Shown here in pieces: positions 25,483 through 34,433 of a stretch of DNA of 64,000 bases. Numbering within the stretch: the stretch's first letter is position 1; each line of letters starts with the position of its first letter. Origin of the DNA: Thermococcus sp. (GTDB lineage: Archaea > Methanobacteriota_B > Thermococci > Thermococcales > Thermococcaceae); assembly GCF_027011145.1 (NCBI RefSeq), contig NZ_JALVAO010000034.1, positions 1 through 64,000 of the forward strand. Direction: 5' to 3'. The notes beneath the pieces are model-generated. The model did no database searches, was not told the DNA's origin, and saw only the letters and a list, made by a program, of their open reading frames with translations. Position numbers and translations under genes: made by a program.

Positions 25483-25599
25483 AGCCAACACCTGAGGGAA
25501 GAACGGCACCGCGTTTAAAAAAGGTTTCCTAACCTACACGAGCACCTACACAAAAGCGCTATAAGAAGGCTAACCCAAACCCTTTGAGGGGCCGGCGCG

Positions 25600-26685
25600 A
25601 TGAGAGTGGCTTATTCCTCCCTTCTGAGCAGGTATGAAAGCCTCTACGAGAGGGCCCTTGAGGAAGGCAATGCCGGAAAGGCGCGTTTCTTTGCCCTCCA
25701 GTGCGCCGGCCTTTTGAGAAGATTGGCCTCTGAGGAGTTGCAGTTCTCCCACTACTACCTCAAGCTGGCTGAGGAGTGGGAGAGAAAGGCCGAAAACGTT
25801 GAAATTGATGTTAAAAAGCGCTCCAACGGCCTTGAAAGGCTAATCACGAGCTCAAACGTAACATGGAACGACGTTGGTGGATTGAGAGAAGCGAAGAGGC
25901 TTCTGGCTCAGGCCGTTGGGATGCTCATGGCCAAGGTTCCCGGTGGAATCAAGCCCTGGAGGGGAATCCTGCTCTTCGGTCCGCCGGGAACGGGAAAAAC
26001 CCTCCTAGCAAAGGCCCTGGCAGGGAGCATGAAGGCCACGTTCATCGGGGTGAAGATAAGCGACGTGCTGAGCAAATACTTCGGCGAGTCGAGCAGGATA
26101 GCGTCTTCCATTTACTCTCTGGCCAGAGAAAAGGCTCCGAGCGTTGTTTTTATTGACGAGTTCGACGCGCTGGGAATGAAGCGCTCCTCGATGGAAGACG
26201 CCGGCAGGAGGCTTTTGGGGACGATACTGGCTGAGATGGACGGATTCCACGACTCAAAGGGCGTAATAACGCTGGCCTCAACGAACGCCCCCTGGGACCT
26301 CGATGAGGCAATTCTTTCCCGTTTTCCCCTGAGGATTTACGTCCCCCTGCCCGATGAGGAGAGCGCCAGGGAGATATTTGCAATCCACCTGAGGGGGCTC
26401 CCGCTTAGGATTAGGCTTGAGTCCCTAGCCAAAGTGGCCGTTAAGAGATTCTACTCAGGGAGGGAAATAGCGAACGCCTGCACCTTCGCCTTTCTCCACA
26501 TGCTGGAGGAGATGAACCCGGAACTGAGCGACCCGCTCAAGGTCGGCTCTATAGCAGGGAAAGAACTTACAATTAGACCCCTTGAGGCGAAGGACTTCAG
26601 ATACGCCTTCCAGAAAGTCAAGAGTCCGATAAAGAGGGAAACGCTTAGAAAATACGAGAAGTGGGCGAGGGAATACGGTCTTTAG
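25600..26685 (+). CDS. Single-domain AAA ATPase with helical N-terminal domain
   Basis: A 361-residue AAA protein. Residues 1-70 form a helical hairpin reminiscent of the MIT/three-helix domain of Vps4/katanin-like proteins. The AAA module has [16 protein letters not shown] near residue 126 (Walker A), VVFIDEFDAL near 181 (Walker B) and STNAPWDLDEAILSRF near 227 (sensor 1, arginine region), but only one such domain. It resembles Vps4/CdvC-type enzymes without the ESCRT-III partners nearby. Substrate unknown. Ends overlap the convergent moeA by 4 bases. Confidence 0.75.
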   Translation: MRVAYSSLLSRYESLYERALEEGNAGKARFFALQCAGLLRRLASEELQFSHYYLKLAEEWERKAENVEIDVKKRSNGLERLITSSNVTWNDVGGLREAKRLLAQAVGMLMAKVPGGIKPWRGILLFGPPGTGKTLLAKALAGSMKATFIGVKISDVLSKYFGESSRIASSIYSLAREKAPSVVFIDEFDALGMKRSSMEDAGRRLLGTILAEMDGFHDSKGVITLASTNAPWDLDEAILSRFPLRIYVPLPDEESAREIFAIHLRGLPLRIRLESLAKVAVKRFYSGREIANACTFAFLHMLEEMNPELSDPLKVGSIAGKELTIRPLEAKDFRYAFQKVKSPIKRETLRKYEKWAREYGL

Positions 26686-27884
26686 CCGAAGAATGTAACC
26701 TCAACCTCCTCCCCTGCCTCAAGGATTTCCACGTTCTCCGGAACCTCAATGAAGCCGTCGGCATCGACAAAGCTCGTAACGGCGCCGCTTCCCTTGAGAA
26801 TAGGAATGGCTTTCTCGCCTTCTATCCTGACGGGAAGGAACTGCCTTCTGCCTTTGACAGAGAAGACCTTGTGGACGAGCCTTTTCTTTACCTTCCTGAC
26901 CTCGCTTTCCCGTCCTATGAGCCTCCTGAGGAGCGGTGCGACGAGCAGGGTGAAGTTCGTGAGACAGCTCGTTGGATAGCCGGGCAGGCCGAAGACGGGC
27001 TTTCCGTTTATCAGGCCTATTATCGTCGGCTTTCCGGGCTGAATGGCTATGCCGTGTATCTTAACCTCGCCGAGTTCCTCTATGATGGAGCTCGTCAGGT
27101 CCCTTATACCACCGCTCGCGCCACCGCTGAGGATTATGATGTCACAGCACTCAACTCCCTTCTCTATAAGGGCCTTCAGGCTTTCGCGGTTGTCCCTGGC
27201 TATGCCAAGGAATACTGCCTCACCGCCGAGTTCCCTGACCGCGTCTGCTATCGCCCTTCCGTTGATGTCGTAAATCTGGCCGGGTTTCAGCTCCTCTCCC
27301 GGAAGGACGAGCTCGTTGCCGGTGCTTATCACGGCAACCTTCGGTTTCCTGAAAACCGGCACTTCAGCGATTCCAACGGCCGAGAGGAGCGCTGTTTCCT
27401 TGAAGCCGAGCCTCGTGCCCCTCTTGAGGAGGGGTTTGCCCTTAGGGATGTCGGTTCCAGCTTTCATGACGCCCAGACCCGGATAGGCGGGCTTGTAGAT
27501 TATTACTTCTTCCCCTTCTCTGTCCACGTCCTCGAACTGTATCACGGCATCGGCACCCTTCGGCAGGGGGGCACCTGTGGAGATGTAGACGCTCTCGCCG
27601 GGTTTTAGCTCGAAGTCAGGGAAGTCTCCGGCGTTTACCTCACCGACGACCTTCAGTTTCACCGGCTCGCTCTCACTGGCCATGAAGGTGTCCTCGGCCC
27701 TAATGGCATAGCCGTCAACGGTCGCCCTATCAAAAGGCGGGACGTCTATTGGGGAAACCACGTCCTCCGCCAGAACCCTTCCGAGGGCACTCTCCAGTGG
27801 AACTCTCTCGACTCCCGGCTCAAGCGGGAAGGATTCAATAACCTCGAGGGCTTTCTCGAGTGGAACGACCCTAAGGAACGCCAT
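26682..27884 (-). CDS. moeA: Molybdopterin molybdenumtransferase
   Basis: A 400-residue MoeA that inserts molybdate or tungstate into adenylated pyranopterin; Thermococcales use the tungsten cofactor in ferredoxin oxidoreductases. Marks: VPPFDRATVDGYAIRAED near residue 48, ISTGAPLPKGADAVIQ near 105, STGNELVLPGEELK near 188, SGGASGG near 256 and FGLPGYPTSCLTNF near 302. Standard domain order and length. ATG start at 27884; a TATA-like acgtataaatg lies about 30 bases upstream on the minus strand. Confidence 0.94.
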   Translation of the reverse strand: MAFLRVVPLEKALEVIESFPLEPGVERVPLESALGRVLAEDVVSPIDVPPFDRATVDGYAIRAEDTFMASESEPVKLKVVGEVNAGDFPDFELKPGESVYISTGAPLPKGADAVIQFEDVDREGEEVIIYKPAYPGLGVMKAGTDIPKGKPLLKRGTRLGFKETALLSAVGIAEVPVFRKPKVAVISTGNELVLPGEELKPGQIYDINGRAIADAVRELGGEAVFLGIARDNRESLKALIEKGVECCDIIILSGGASGGIRDLTSSIIEELGEVKIHGIAIQPGKPTIIGLINGKPVFGLPGYPTSCLTNFTLLVAPLLRRLIGRESEVRKVKKRLVHKVFSVKGRRQFLPVRIEGEKAIPILKGSGAVTSFVDADGFIEVPENVEILEAGEEVEVTFFG

Positions 27885-27994
27885 TCTATCACCGGAAGAA
27901 AAGAAAAACGCTGACGTATAAATGGGTTGCGTAAGCGGAAGTGTTTTACTCTACATTCCATCTGAGAAACCCTTAAAAGTTTATCCCAACAAAG

Positions 27995-28014
27995 ATTATC
28001 TTAGGGAGGATAAT
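27995..28014. promoter_or_regulatory. Inverted repeat overlapping start of first DUF234 ATPase gene
   Basis: ATTATC-N8-GATAAT is a perfect inverted repeat whose loop holds the ribosome binding site (gggagg) and whose right arm runs into the ATG at 28013. A TATA-like cttaaaag lies about 20 bases upstream. It could be an operator for autorepression or an mRNA hairpin hiding the start. The following paralogue has a similar GATAAT/ATTATC pair at its own start. Confidence 0.45.
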
Positions 28015-29374
28015 GTTTGTGAACCGAAAAGATGAGCTAGCGCTACTTGAGAAGTTGTATGGCTCGGGAAAGAAGGAGATCCTAATCATCTACGGGCGAA
28101 GGAGGGTGGGGAAGACTGAGCTCGTGAAGAGGTTCATTGGGAATAAACCGGCCATATATTTTCTCGCCGATAGGGACGGCCTGAAGGCCAACGCGAGGAG
28201 GTTCTACCTTGAGACCGCGGAAAAACTCGGCCTGCCTGCGGTGGAGGTGGACGACTTCAGAAAGGCCTTCGAGCTGATAAAACTCAAGGCCCCGGAAAGG
28301 CTCGTTGTGGTAATTGACGAGTTTTCCTACCTCATGCTGTCCGATAAAAACACACCGGCCGTTTTCCAGCACGTCGCTGACGAAATCCTTGACGACAGAT
28401 TTTTCCTTATACTCACTGGTTCCCTCATTGGCCTGATGGAAAGCCTAATGGGCTACAACAACCCCCTCTACGGCAGGAGAACCGCACAACTTAAGCTGAA
28501 GCCCCTTAACTTTTTCCATGTGGCGGAATACTTCAGGAATCGGCCACTGGAGACTGTGGTCAAGATTTACTCCGTAACGGGGGGAGTTCCAATGTACTTC
28601 CGCCTCTTCAGGGGCGAGAACTTCGAGAGAGAGCTCATGGAAACAGTGTTTTCGCCAATTTCAATACTATACGAGGAGCCCGAGTTCATTTTAAGGGAAG
28701 AACTCGGCGATGTTCACCGCTATTACCTGATTCTTGAGGCCCTCGCCAACGGAAGGCACAGGGTCAGCGAGATTGCCAACTTTGCGGGAATCGAGACAAA
28801 GGACATGCCCAAGTATCTGAGAACTCTGATTTCCCTGGAACTCGTGAGGCGGGAGGTGCCCGTAACGGAAAATGAGAGGAGCAAAAAGGCGCGCTATTAC
28901 ATTAACGACAACTTCTTCAACTTCTGGTTCCGCTTCGTGAAGCCCAACAAAGGGAGGATAGAGATTGGCACGTTTGAGATGGACTGGGAGGCTTTCAACA
29001 CCTATGTTGGGAAGGCTTTTGAAGGGATAGCGAGGCAGTTCTTGGTGGAGCTGAACAAAGCCGGAAAGTTACCCTTTGCACTTACAAAGATCGGAAGATG
29101 GTGGCATAAGAGGGAGGAGATTGACCTTGTTGCCTTGAATGAGCGGGAGAAAAAAGCCCTTTTCGTCGAGGTGAAGTGGAAAAGCCTTAGTGAAAGGGAA
29201 GCGAGGGGAATCTTGAAGGATTTGGAGAGGAAGGCTGAGCTTGTCGGACTTGAGGACTGGGAGGAGGACCATGGGCTGATTGCGAAAAAGGTTGAAGGAA
29301 AGGAAAGACTTAGGAAAGAGGGCTTTTTAGTCTGGGATTTGAGGGACTTCGAAGGGTGTGTAAAAAGACTATAA
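28013..29374 (+). CDS. Archaeal ATPase with winged helix and DUF234/PD-(D/E)XK-like end
   Basis: A 453-residue protein. Residues 1-200 are a STAND-like archaeal ATPase: IYGRRRVGKTELVKRF (about 25-40, Walker A), VVVIDEFSYLM near 103 (Walker B) and LTGSLIGLM. A winged helix follows (SEIANFAGIETKDMPKYL). The C-terminal DUF234 domain has EEIDLVALNEREKKALFVEVKWK, an acidic residue and an E-X-K pattern like PD-(D/E)XK nucleases. Members are abundant in Thermococcales, often near mobile genes, function unknown. A paralogue follows directly. Confidence 0.8.
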   Translation: MFVNRKDELALLEKLYGSGKKEILIIYGRRRVGKTELVKRFIGNKPAIYFLADRDGLKANARRFYLETAEKLGLPAVEVDDFRKAFELIKLKAPERLVVVIDEFSYLMLSDKNTPAVFQHVADEILDDRFFLILTGSLIGLMESLMGYNNPLYGRRTAQLKLKPLNFFHVAEYFRNRPLETVVKIYSVTGGVPMYFRLFRGENFERELMETVFSPISILYEEPEFILREELGDVHRYYLILEALANGRHRVSEIANFAGIETKDMPKYLRTLISLELVRREVPVTENERSKKARYYINDNFFNFWFRFVKPNKGRIEIGTFEMDWEAFNTYVGKAFEGIARQFLVELNKAGKLPFALTKIGRWWHKREEIDLVALNEREKKALFVEVKWKSLSEREARGILKDLERKAELVGLEDWEEDHGLIAKKVEGKERLRKEGFLVWDLRDFEGCVKRL

Positions 29375-29417
29375 CTTCAAAAGCCCCCCGCGTAAACCGT
29401 TTCCGAAATCGTTAAAA

Positions 29418-29452
29418 ATGATAATTTCTATTATAATAATGGTGATTATCAT
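29418..29452. promoter_or_regulatory. Inverted repeat around TATA of second DUF234 ATPase gene
   Basis: ATGATAAT (29418-29425) and ATTATCAT (29445-29452) form a perfect 8-base inverted repeat with a 19-base spacer that contains the TATA-like tattataata and ggtg. The right arm ends directly at the ATG. Same half-site (GATAAT/ATTATC) as at the paralogue upstream. Confidence 0.5.
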
Positions 29453-30835
29453 ATGTTCCCATTCATTGACAGGAGAGAGGAACTTAAGGCACTCAGAGAG
29501 CGCTTAACGGGTAAAAGCTTTGAGCTCATAATAGTCTATGGGCGGAGGAGAGTGGGAAAGACCCGTCTCGTTCTCGAAGCCGTTAAAGATTTGCCCCACG
29601 TTTATTACCTTGCAGTCGAAGGCGATAACCTAAGACACTTTCGAGAAACCGCGGAGCGGGTGTTTCCCGAGGTTAGATACTCCAGGGAAGACTGGGAAGG
29701 AACCCTCCACGCTTTGAAGGGAAAGGTTATCGTCATTGACGAGTTCCCGAACCTGATAAAGGAAAACCCCCAAATTCTTTCGCTATTTCAGAGGGTCATT
29801 GACCTCGACTTATTGAATTCTAGCACCAAGCTCGTTCTCCTCGGTTCCTCTGTGAGCATGATGACGGAAAAGGTGCTGAGCTACAAGAGTCCCCTCTACG
29901 GGAGAAGGACGGGCTCAATGAAACTAAGACCAATGGGCTTCTTTTCCCTTAGGGAGTTTTTTCCGAAGGCAGGCTGGAAGGAGCTCGTTGAGGTTTATGG
30001 CATGACCGATGGGATTCCTTTCTACATAACGCAGGTTAAGCTTCCCTTCTGGGAGTGGCTGGAGAAAGAGCTGTCCAGTCCGGTGAGCTTCTTCAGGGAC
30101 GAGGTGGACTTCCTACTCAAGTACGAGTTCAGCGAGGTTAGCACCTACAAGAGAATCCTTGAGGCGATAGCCCTTGGAAAGACAACTCCAAAGGAGATAA
30201 GGGACTTTACCGGTCTGAGGCATTCCGACATCAGCCCCTACCTAAGGAACCTCATCGAGACCGGGCTGATAGTAAGAGAGGTGCCGGTTACAGAAAAGAG
30301 GACCTCAAAGCGGGGACGCTACTACGTGGCCGACAACTTTCTAGCTTTCTGGTTCCGCTTTATCTTCCCGAATCTCTCGCGCATAGAGGAGGGCACATTC
30401 AGCGCCGAGGAGATTAGGGAAACCTACGACCACTACCTGGGTTTTGTTTTTGAAAAGGTGGCGAGACAGTTTTTAATAGAGCTTAACAAAGCCTATAAAC
30501 TCCCCTTCAGGTTCACTAAAATAGGAAGATGGTGGCACAAAAAAGAGGAGATTGATTTGCTCGCTTTGAACGAGGGGGAGAAGAAAGCACTCTTCGTCGA
30601 GGTTAAGTGGAAAAGCCTTAGTGAAAGGGAAGCGAGGGGAATCTTGAAGGACCTGGAGAGGAAAGCTGAATTGGTTGGATTGGAGGAGTGGGAGAAGTTT
30701 TACGGGCTTGTGGCGAGAAGTATTGAGGATAAAGCGCGGTTGAGGGAGGAGGGCTTCTTGGTATGGAACCTTGAGGACTTTGAACTCATAAAAAACAACC
30801 GCTGGGAGAATATAAAGAAACTTCAAGAGCTCTGA
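29453..30835 (+). CDS. Archaeal ATPase with winged helix and DUF234/PD-(D/E)XK-like end (paralogue)
   Basis: A 460-residue paralogue of the preceding gene with the same order: IVYGRRRVGKTRLVLEAV (Walker A), VIVIDEFPNLI (Walker B), winged helix (PKEIRDFTGLRHSDISPYL) and DUF234 end with EEIDLLALNEGEKKALFVEVKWK. The last third is nearly identical to its neighbour, including 47 identical bases (29174-29220 and 30605-30651), while the ATPase parts differ much more. This looks like gene conversion or a recent partial duplication. Function unknown. Confidence 0.8.
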   Translation: MFPFIDRREELKALRERLTGKSFELIIVYGRRRVGKTRLVLEAVKDLPHVYYLAVEGDNLRHFRETAERVFPEVRYSREDWEGTLHALKGKVIVIDEFPNLIKENPQILSLFQRVIDLDLLNSSTKLVLLGSSVSMMTEKVLSYKSPLYGRRTGSMKLRPMGFFSLREFFPKAGWKELVEVYGMTDGIPFYITQVKLPFWEWLEKELSSPVSFFRDEVDFLLKYEFSEVSTYKRILEAIALGKTTPKEIRDFTGLRHSDISPYLRNLIETGLIVREVPVTEKRTSKRGRYYVADNFLAFWFRFIFPNLSRIEEGTFSAEEIRETYDHYLGFVFEKVARQFLIELNKAYKLPFRFTKIGRWWHKKEEIDLLALNEGEKKALFVEVKWKSLSEREARGILKDLERKAELVGLEEWEKFYGLVARSIEDKARLREEGFLVWNLEDFELIKNNRWENIKKLQEL

Positions 30836-30838
30836 GGC

Positions 30839-30979
30839 TCACCACTCGTCCTCATCTTCCCAGTCCTCTTCCTCCCACTCCTCTTCCCAGTCCTCGTCGT
30901 CCCACTCCTCGAGCTCGAACTCCTCATCTAAAAACTCCTCTTCCTCATCGACGACCTTCTTTTTCTTGGGTGGCTCCAT
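30839..30979 (-). CDS. 46-residue acidic, tryptophan-rich protein
   Basis: ATG 30979 follows a strong gaggggagggt and opens a 46-codon frame. The protein begins MEPPKKKKVVDEEEEF and continues with repeats of acidic residues broken by five tryptophans (EEW, DEDW, EEEW, EEDW, DEDEW at the C-terminus). Composition is extreme: four lysines near the start, then almost only D, E and W. Not a shadow of the neighbouring gene, as it lies 3 bases beyond its stop codon on the other strand. Function unknown; an acidic tail may bind basic proteins or mimic nucleic acid. Confidence 0.75.
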   Translation of the reverse strand: MEPPKKKKVVDEEEEFLDEEFELEEWDDEDWEEEWEEEDWEDEDEW

Positions 30980-31102
30980 ACCCTCCCCTCGTCCGGAGTT
31001 TGAACTGAAGGCCTATAAACTTTATTCCAAAAATTTAAAAGGCCAAGTCCTTCGGGCGAGGCCTCGGAAAAGGTTTATATCCCAAGGTGAGAAGTGAAAA
31101 CC

Positions 31103-31858
31103 ATGAGGGTAGCGATTGTAACGAGCAACGCCCGGGTCTACTACACGGCCACGAAGGTGCTGAAGGAGTATAAAATCCCGTTCCTGAGCTTACGCGTCGG
31201 CGAGAGGGTTCCCTACGACGTTGAGGTCGTCCTGACAGGCGAGAAGGATAAGGTTGACTTCCCGGTCAAGGTCGTAGTTCATGACGAAAACTTCATAGAC
31301 GAGCTCCTCGCGAAGCTCGAAGGCAGGGAGAGGTTTAAGAACGTCTTCATAGCGATAGACCCCGGTGCGAGGCCGGGCTTGAGCGTCGTGGCCGACGGGA
31401 GGGTTATAGAGGTTCACAGGCTTAAGAATCCAAGGGACGTTGGAATCATCGTCGATTTGCTTGAGAAGTATCCTAGAGCTAAGATAAAAATCGGGCACGG
31501 CGCGAAGAGGCACAGGACGATGACGCTGAAGGCCCTTGGAGAATTGCTAGGCTACGATTACCCCATCATAGTCGTGAACGAGTTCAGGACAACGCCCAAG
31601 GTCGGGGGAATTGAGAGCTCATCGGTGGTTGACATCGTGGCTTCAATCAACATAGGCCTTAGGGCCGGGCAGGAGACGACCATTGGGGAACTGCTCGACG
31701 TGAGGGAGCCTACCAAGAGGGAAATCGAGGATATAAAGCGGAGGAGCCGGGAACTCAGCGGGAACATAACGATTCCATCCTACCTCGCAAGGGAGGTTGC
31801 CCTCGGAAACCTGACCCTTGAGGAGGCTATTGAAATTCACAGGGGGCGTTCAAGATGA
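31103..31858 (+). CDS. Predicted RNase H/RuvC-fold protein
   Basis: A 251-residue protein. The centre has [21 protein letters not shown] (in two parts; about residues 86-105), the strand-turn-strand with Asp typical of RNase H/RuvC-like nucleases, followed by [16 protein letters not shown] and a later [15 protein letters not shown] with a second acidic site. Nuclease activity is inferred only. ATG 31103 is used; GTG 31094 has better spacing from aaggtgag. It ends in a 4-base overlap with cdc48, so both are translated together. Confidence 0.65.
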   Translation: MRVAIVTSNARVYYTATKVLKEYKIPFLSLRVGERVPYDVEVVLTGEKDKVDFPVKVVVHDENFIDELLAKLEGRERFKNVFIAIDPGARPGLSVVADGRVIEVHRLKNPRDVGIIVDLLEKYPRAKIKIGHGAKRHRTMTLKALGELLGYDYPIIVVNEFRTTPKVGGIESSSVVDIVASINIGLRAGQETTIGELLDVREPTKREIEDIKRRSRELSGNITIPSYLAREVALGNLTLEEAIEIHRGRSR

Positions 31859-34365
31859 TATTCGGAGGTAAGGAGGAGAAGGTTGACGAGATAAAGCTTC
31901 GCGTTGCCGAGGCCTTAAAGAGGGACGTCGGCAGGGGAATAGTGAGGTTCGACAGGAAATACCAGAGACAGCTCGGCGTTGAGCCCGGGGACATAGTTGA
32001 ACTCGTTGGAGAAAGGACGACGGCCGCGATAGTTGCAAACCCGCATCCCGACGACAGGGGACTGGACATCATCAGGATGGACGGCTACATAAGGAGGAAC
32101 GCTGGGGTAAGCATAGGAGACTACGTAACGGTTAGAAGAGCGGAAGTTCAGGAGGCCAAGAAGGTAGTCCTTGCACCGGCCCAGAAGGGAGTCTTCATCC
32201 AGATTCCGGGCGATTTGGTCAAGCAGAACCTCCTTGGAAGGCCCGTCGTTAAGGGCGACCTCCTGGTTGCGAGCAACAGGAACGAGACATACTACGGTGG
32301 TTCTCCCTTCGACGACCTTCTCAGGGGTCTCTTCGAGGCGATGCCACTCGGCTTCGGCGAGCTCAAGTTCGTGGTCGTCAACACCGTCCCAAAGGGAATA
32401 GTCCAGATAACCTACAACACCGAGGTTGAGGTTCTGCCTCAGGCCGTTGAAGTCCGCGAGGAGAGCATTCCGGAGGTTACATACGAGGACATAGGCGGTC
32501 TAAGCGATGCAATTCAGAAGATTCGCGAGATGGTTGAACTTCCCCTTAAGCATCCAGAGCTCTTCGAGAGGCTCGGCATCGAGCCACCTAAGGGTGTTCT
32601 CCTCTACGGCCCGCCGGGAACTGGTAAGACTCTCCTCGCTAAGGCCGTGGCAAACGAAGCTAATGCACACTTCATAGCCATCAACGGCCCGGAGATAATG
32701 AGCAAGTACTACGGTGAGAGTGAGGAGAGGCTGAGGGAGATTTTTAAAGAAGCCGAGGAAAACGCGCCGAGTATCATCTTCATAGACGAGATTGATGCAA
32801 TAGCCCCGAAGAGAGAGGAAGTCGTTGGAGAAGTTGAGAAGAGGGTTGTGAGCCAGCTACTCACGTTAATGGACGGTCTGAAGAGCAGGGGTAAAGTGAT
32901 AGTAATCGCGGCAACCAACAGGCCTGATGCCATTGACCCGGCTTTGAGGAGGCCGGGAAGGTTTGACAGGGAAATCGAGGTCGGCGTTCCCGACAAACAG
33001 GGCAGGAAGGAAATACTCCAGATACACACCAGAGGAATGCCCCTTGAACCGGACTACGACAAGGCGACCGTTCTGAGGATTCTCAGGGAGATGAAGTCCA
33101 AGGGCACCTTCGATGCAAAGAAGCTCGACGCTTTGATTGAGCGGGTTGAAAAGGCCAAGGACGAGGAAGAGGTAAAGAAAGCCCTGAAGAGCGAGGGTGA
33201 AATCTATGCAGAGGTAAGGAACCGGCTTATAGACAAGATGCTCGAGGAGATTGCAGATAAGACGCACGGATTCGTTGGTGCTGACCTTGCCGCTCTAGCG
33301 AGAGAAGCCGCTATGGTCGTTCTAAGGAGGCTCATCAATGAGGGCAAGATAAGTCCGGAACAGGAGAAGATACCTCCGGAGGTCCTCCAGGAGCTCCGCG
33401 TGAGAAAGGAGGACTTCTATGAGGCTCTCAAGATGGTCGAGCCTTCAGCGTTGAGAGAAGTCCTCCTCGAGGTTCCAAACGTCCGCTGGGAAGACATAGG
33501 AGGCCTCGAAGATGTTAAACAAGAACTCAGAGAAGCAGTCGAATGGCCACTCAAATACCCGAAGGCTTTCGAGAGGCTCGGCATAGAACCGCCGAGGGGA
33601 ATTCTCCTCTACGGTCCGCCTGGAACGGGTAAGACTTTGCTCGCTAAGGCCGTAGCAAACGAGAGTGAGGCCAACTTTATCGGAATCCGCGGGCCGGAGG
33701 TTCTGAGCAAGTGGGTCGGTGAGAGCGAGAAGAGGATAAGGGAGATATTCCGCAAAGCGAGGCAAGCCGCTCCGACGGTGATATTCATCGACGAGATTGA
33801 CGCCATAGCGCCGGCGAGGGGTGTTGAAGGTAATCGCGTTACGGACAGGCTCATCAACCAGCTCCTCACCGAGATGGACGGTATTGAGAGGAACAGTGGC
33901 GTTGTTGTTATAGGTGCCACCAACAGGCCGGATATCATTGATCCGGCACTGCTGAGGCCAGGACGCTTTGACAGGCTCGTCCTAGTTCCAGCACCGGACG
34001 AGAAGGCCAGACTGGAGATACTCAAAGTCCACACGAGGCGCGTTCCCCTTGCGAAGGATGTCAACCTTGAGGAGCTTGCAAAGAGGACGGAAGGCTATTC
34101 TGGAGCCGACTTGGAGGCCCTTGTCAGGGAGGCGGCACTGATAGCGATGCGCAGGGTTATGAGGGAACTTCCGAGGGAGCTCGTCGAGAGCGAGAGCGAG
34201 GAGTTCCTTGAGAGGCTCAAGGTCTCGAGGAGAGACTTCGAGGAGGCCCTTAAGAAAGTAAAACCAAGCATAACCCCGTACATGATGGAGTACTACAAGA
34301 ACTTCGAGGAGGGCAGGAAGAAGCGCGAAAAAGAGCGCGGAGGTGTTGATTACTACACCTTCTAA
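31855..34365 (+). CDS. Cdc48/VCP-type AAA ATPase (VAT)
   Basis: An 836-residue double-AAA unfoldase that pulls proteins apart for degradation by the proteasome. The N-domain (1-200) has the double-psi barrel start and the [16 protein letters not shown] boundary. D1 and D2 Walker A motifs GPPGTGKT lie near 251 and 587, each with a [10 protein letters not shown] Walker B and an arginine-rich second region of homology. Between D1 and D2 a charged helical insert (about 400-455, [22 protein letters not shown] in two helices) is visible. ATGA overlap with the preceding gene. Confidence 0.96.
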   Translation: MIFGGKEEKVDEIKLRVAEALKRDVGRGIVRFDRKYQRQLGVEPGDIVELVGERTTAAIVANPHPDDRGLDIIRMDGYIRRNAGVSIGDYVTVRRAEVQEAKKVVLAPAQKGVFIQIPGDLVKQNLLGRPVVKGDLLVASNRNETYYGGSPFDDLLRGLFEAMPLGFGELKFVVVNTVPKGIVQITYNTEVEVLPQAVEVREESIPEVTYEDIGGLSDAIQKIREMVELPLKHPELFERLGIEPPKGVLLYGPPGTGKTLLAKAVANEANAHFIAINGPEIMSKYYGESEERLREIFKEAEENAPSIIFIDEIDAIAPKREEVVGEVEKRVVSQLLTLMDGLKSRGKVIVIAATNRPDAIDPALRRPGRFDREIEVGVPDKQGRKEILQIHTRGMPLEPDYDKATVLRILREMKSKGTFDAKKLDALIERVEKAKDEEEVKKALKSEGEIYAEVRNRLIDKMLEEIADKTHGFVGADLAALAREAAMVVLRRLINEGKISPEQEKIPPEVLQELRVRKEDFYEALKMVEPSALREVLLEVPNVRWEDIGGLEDVKQELREAVEWPLKYPKAFERLGIEPPRGILLYGPPGTGKTLLAKAVANESEANFIGIRGPEVLSKWVGESEKRIREIFRKARQAAPTVIFIDEIDAIAPARGVEGNRVTDRLINQLLTEMDGIERNSGVVVIGATNRPDIIDPALLRPGRFDRLVLVPAPDEKARLEILKVHTRRVPLAKDVNLEELAKRTEGYSGADLEALVREAALIAMRRVMRELPRELVESESEEFLERLKVSRRDFEEALKKVKPSITPYMMEYYKNFEEGRKKREKERGGVDYYTF

Positions 34366-34372
34366 GTCCAAG

Positions 34373-34388
34373 ATTTTTTTACTTTTTG
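34373..34388 (+). terminator. T-rich tract after cdc48
   Basis: Two T runs, ttttttacttttt, begin 8 bases after the cdc48 stop codon. Such tracts end transcription in Thermococcales. It separates cdc48 from the AT-rich secreted-protein gene. Confidence 0.5.
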
Positions 34389-34433
34389 TCTCGACCGCTA
34401 AGGATTTAACCACTTCTTCAGAGTTAGGCTAAG

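Noticed and set aside
34340-34365. HbYX proteasome-docking motif at the Cdc48 C-terminus
   Set aside because: The end reads DYYTF; the second-last residue is threonine, not tyrosine, so the strict hydrophobic-Tyr-X motif is not met.
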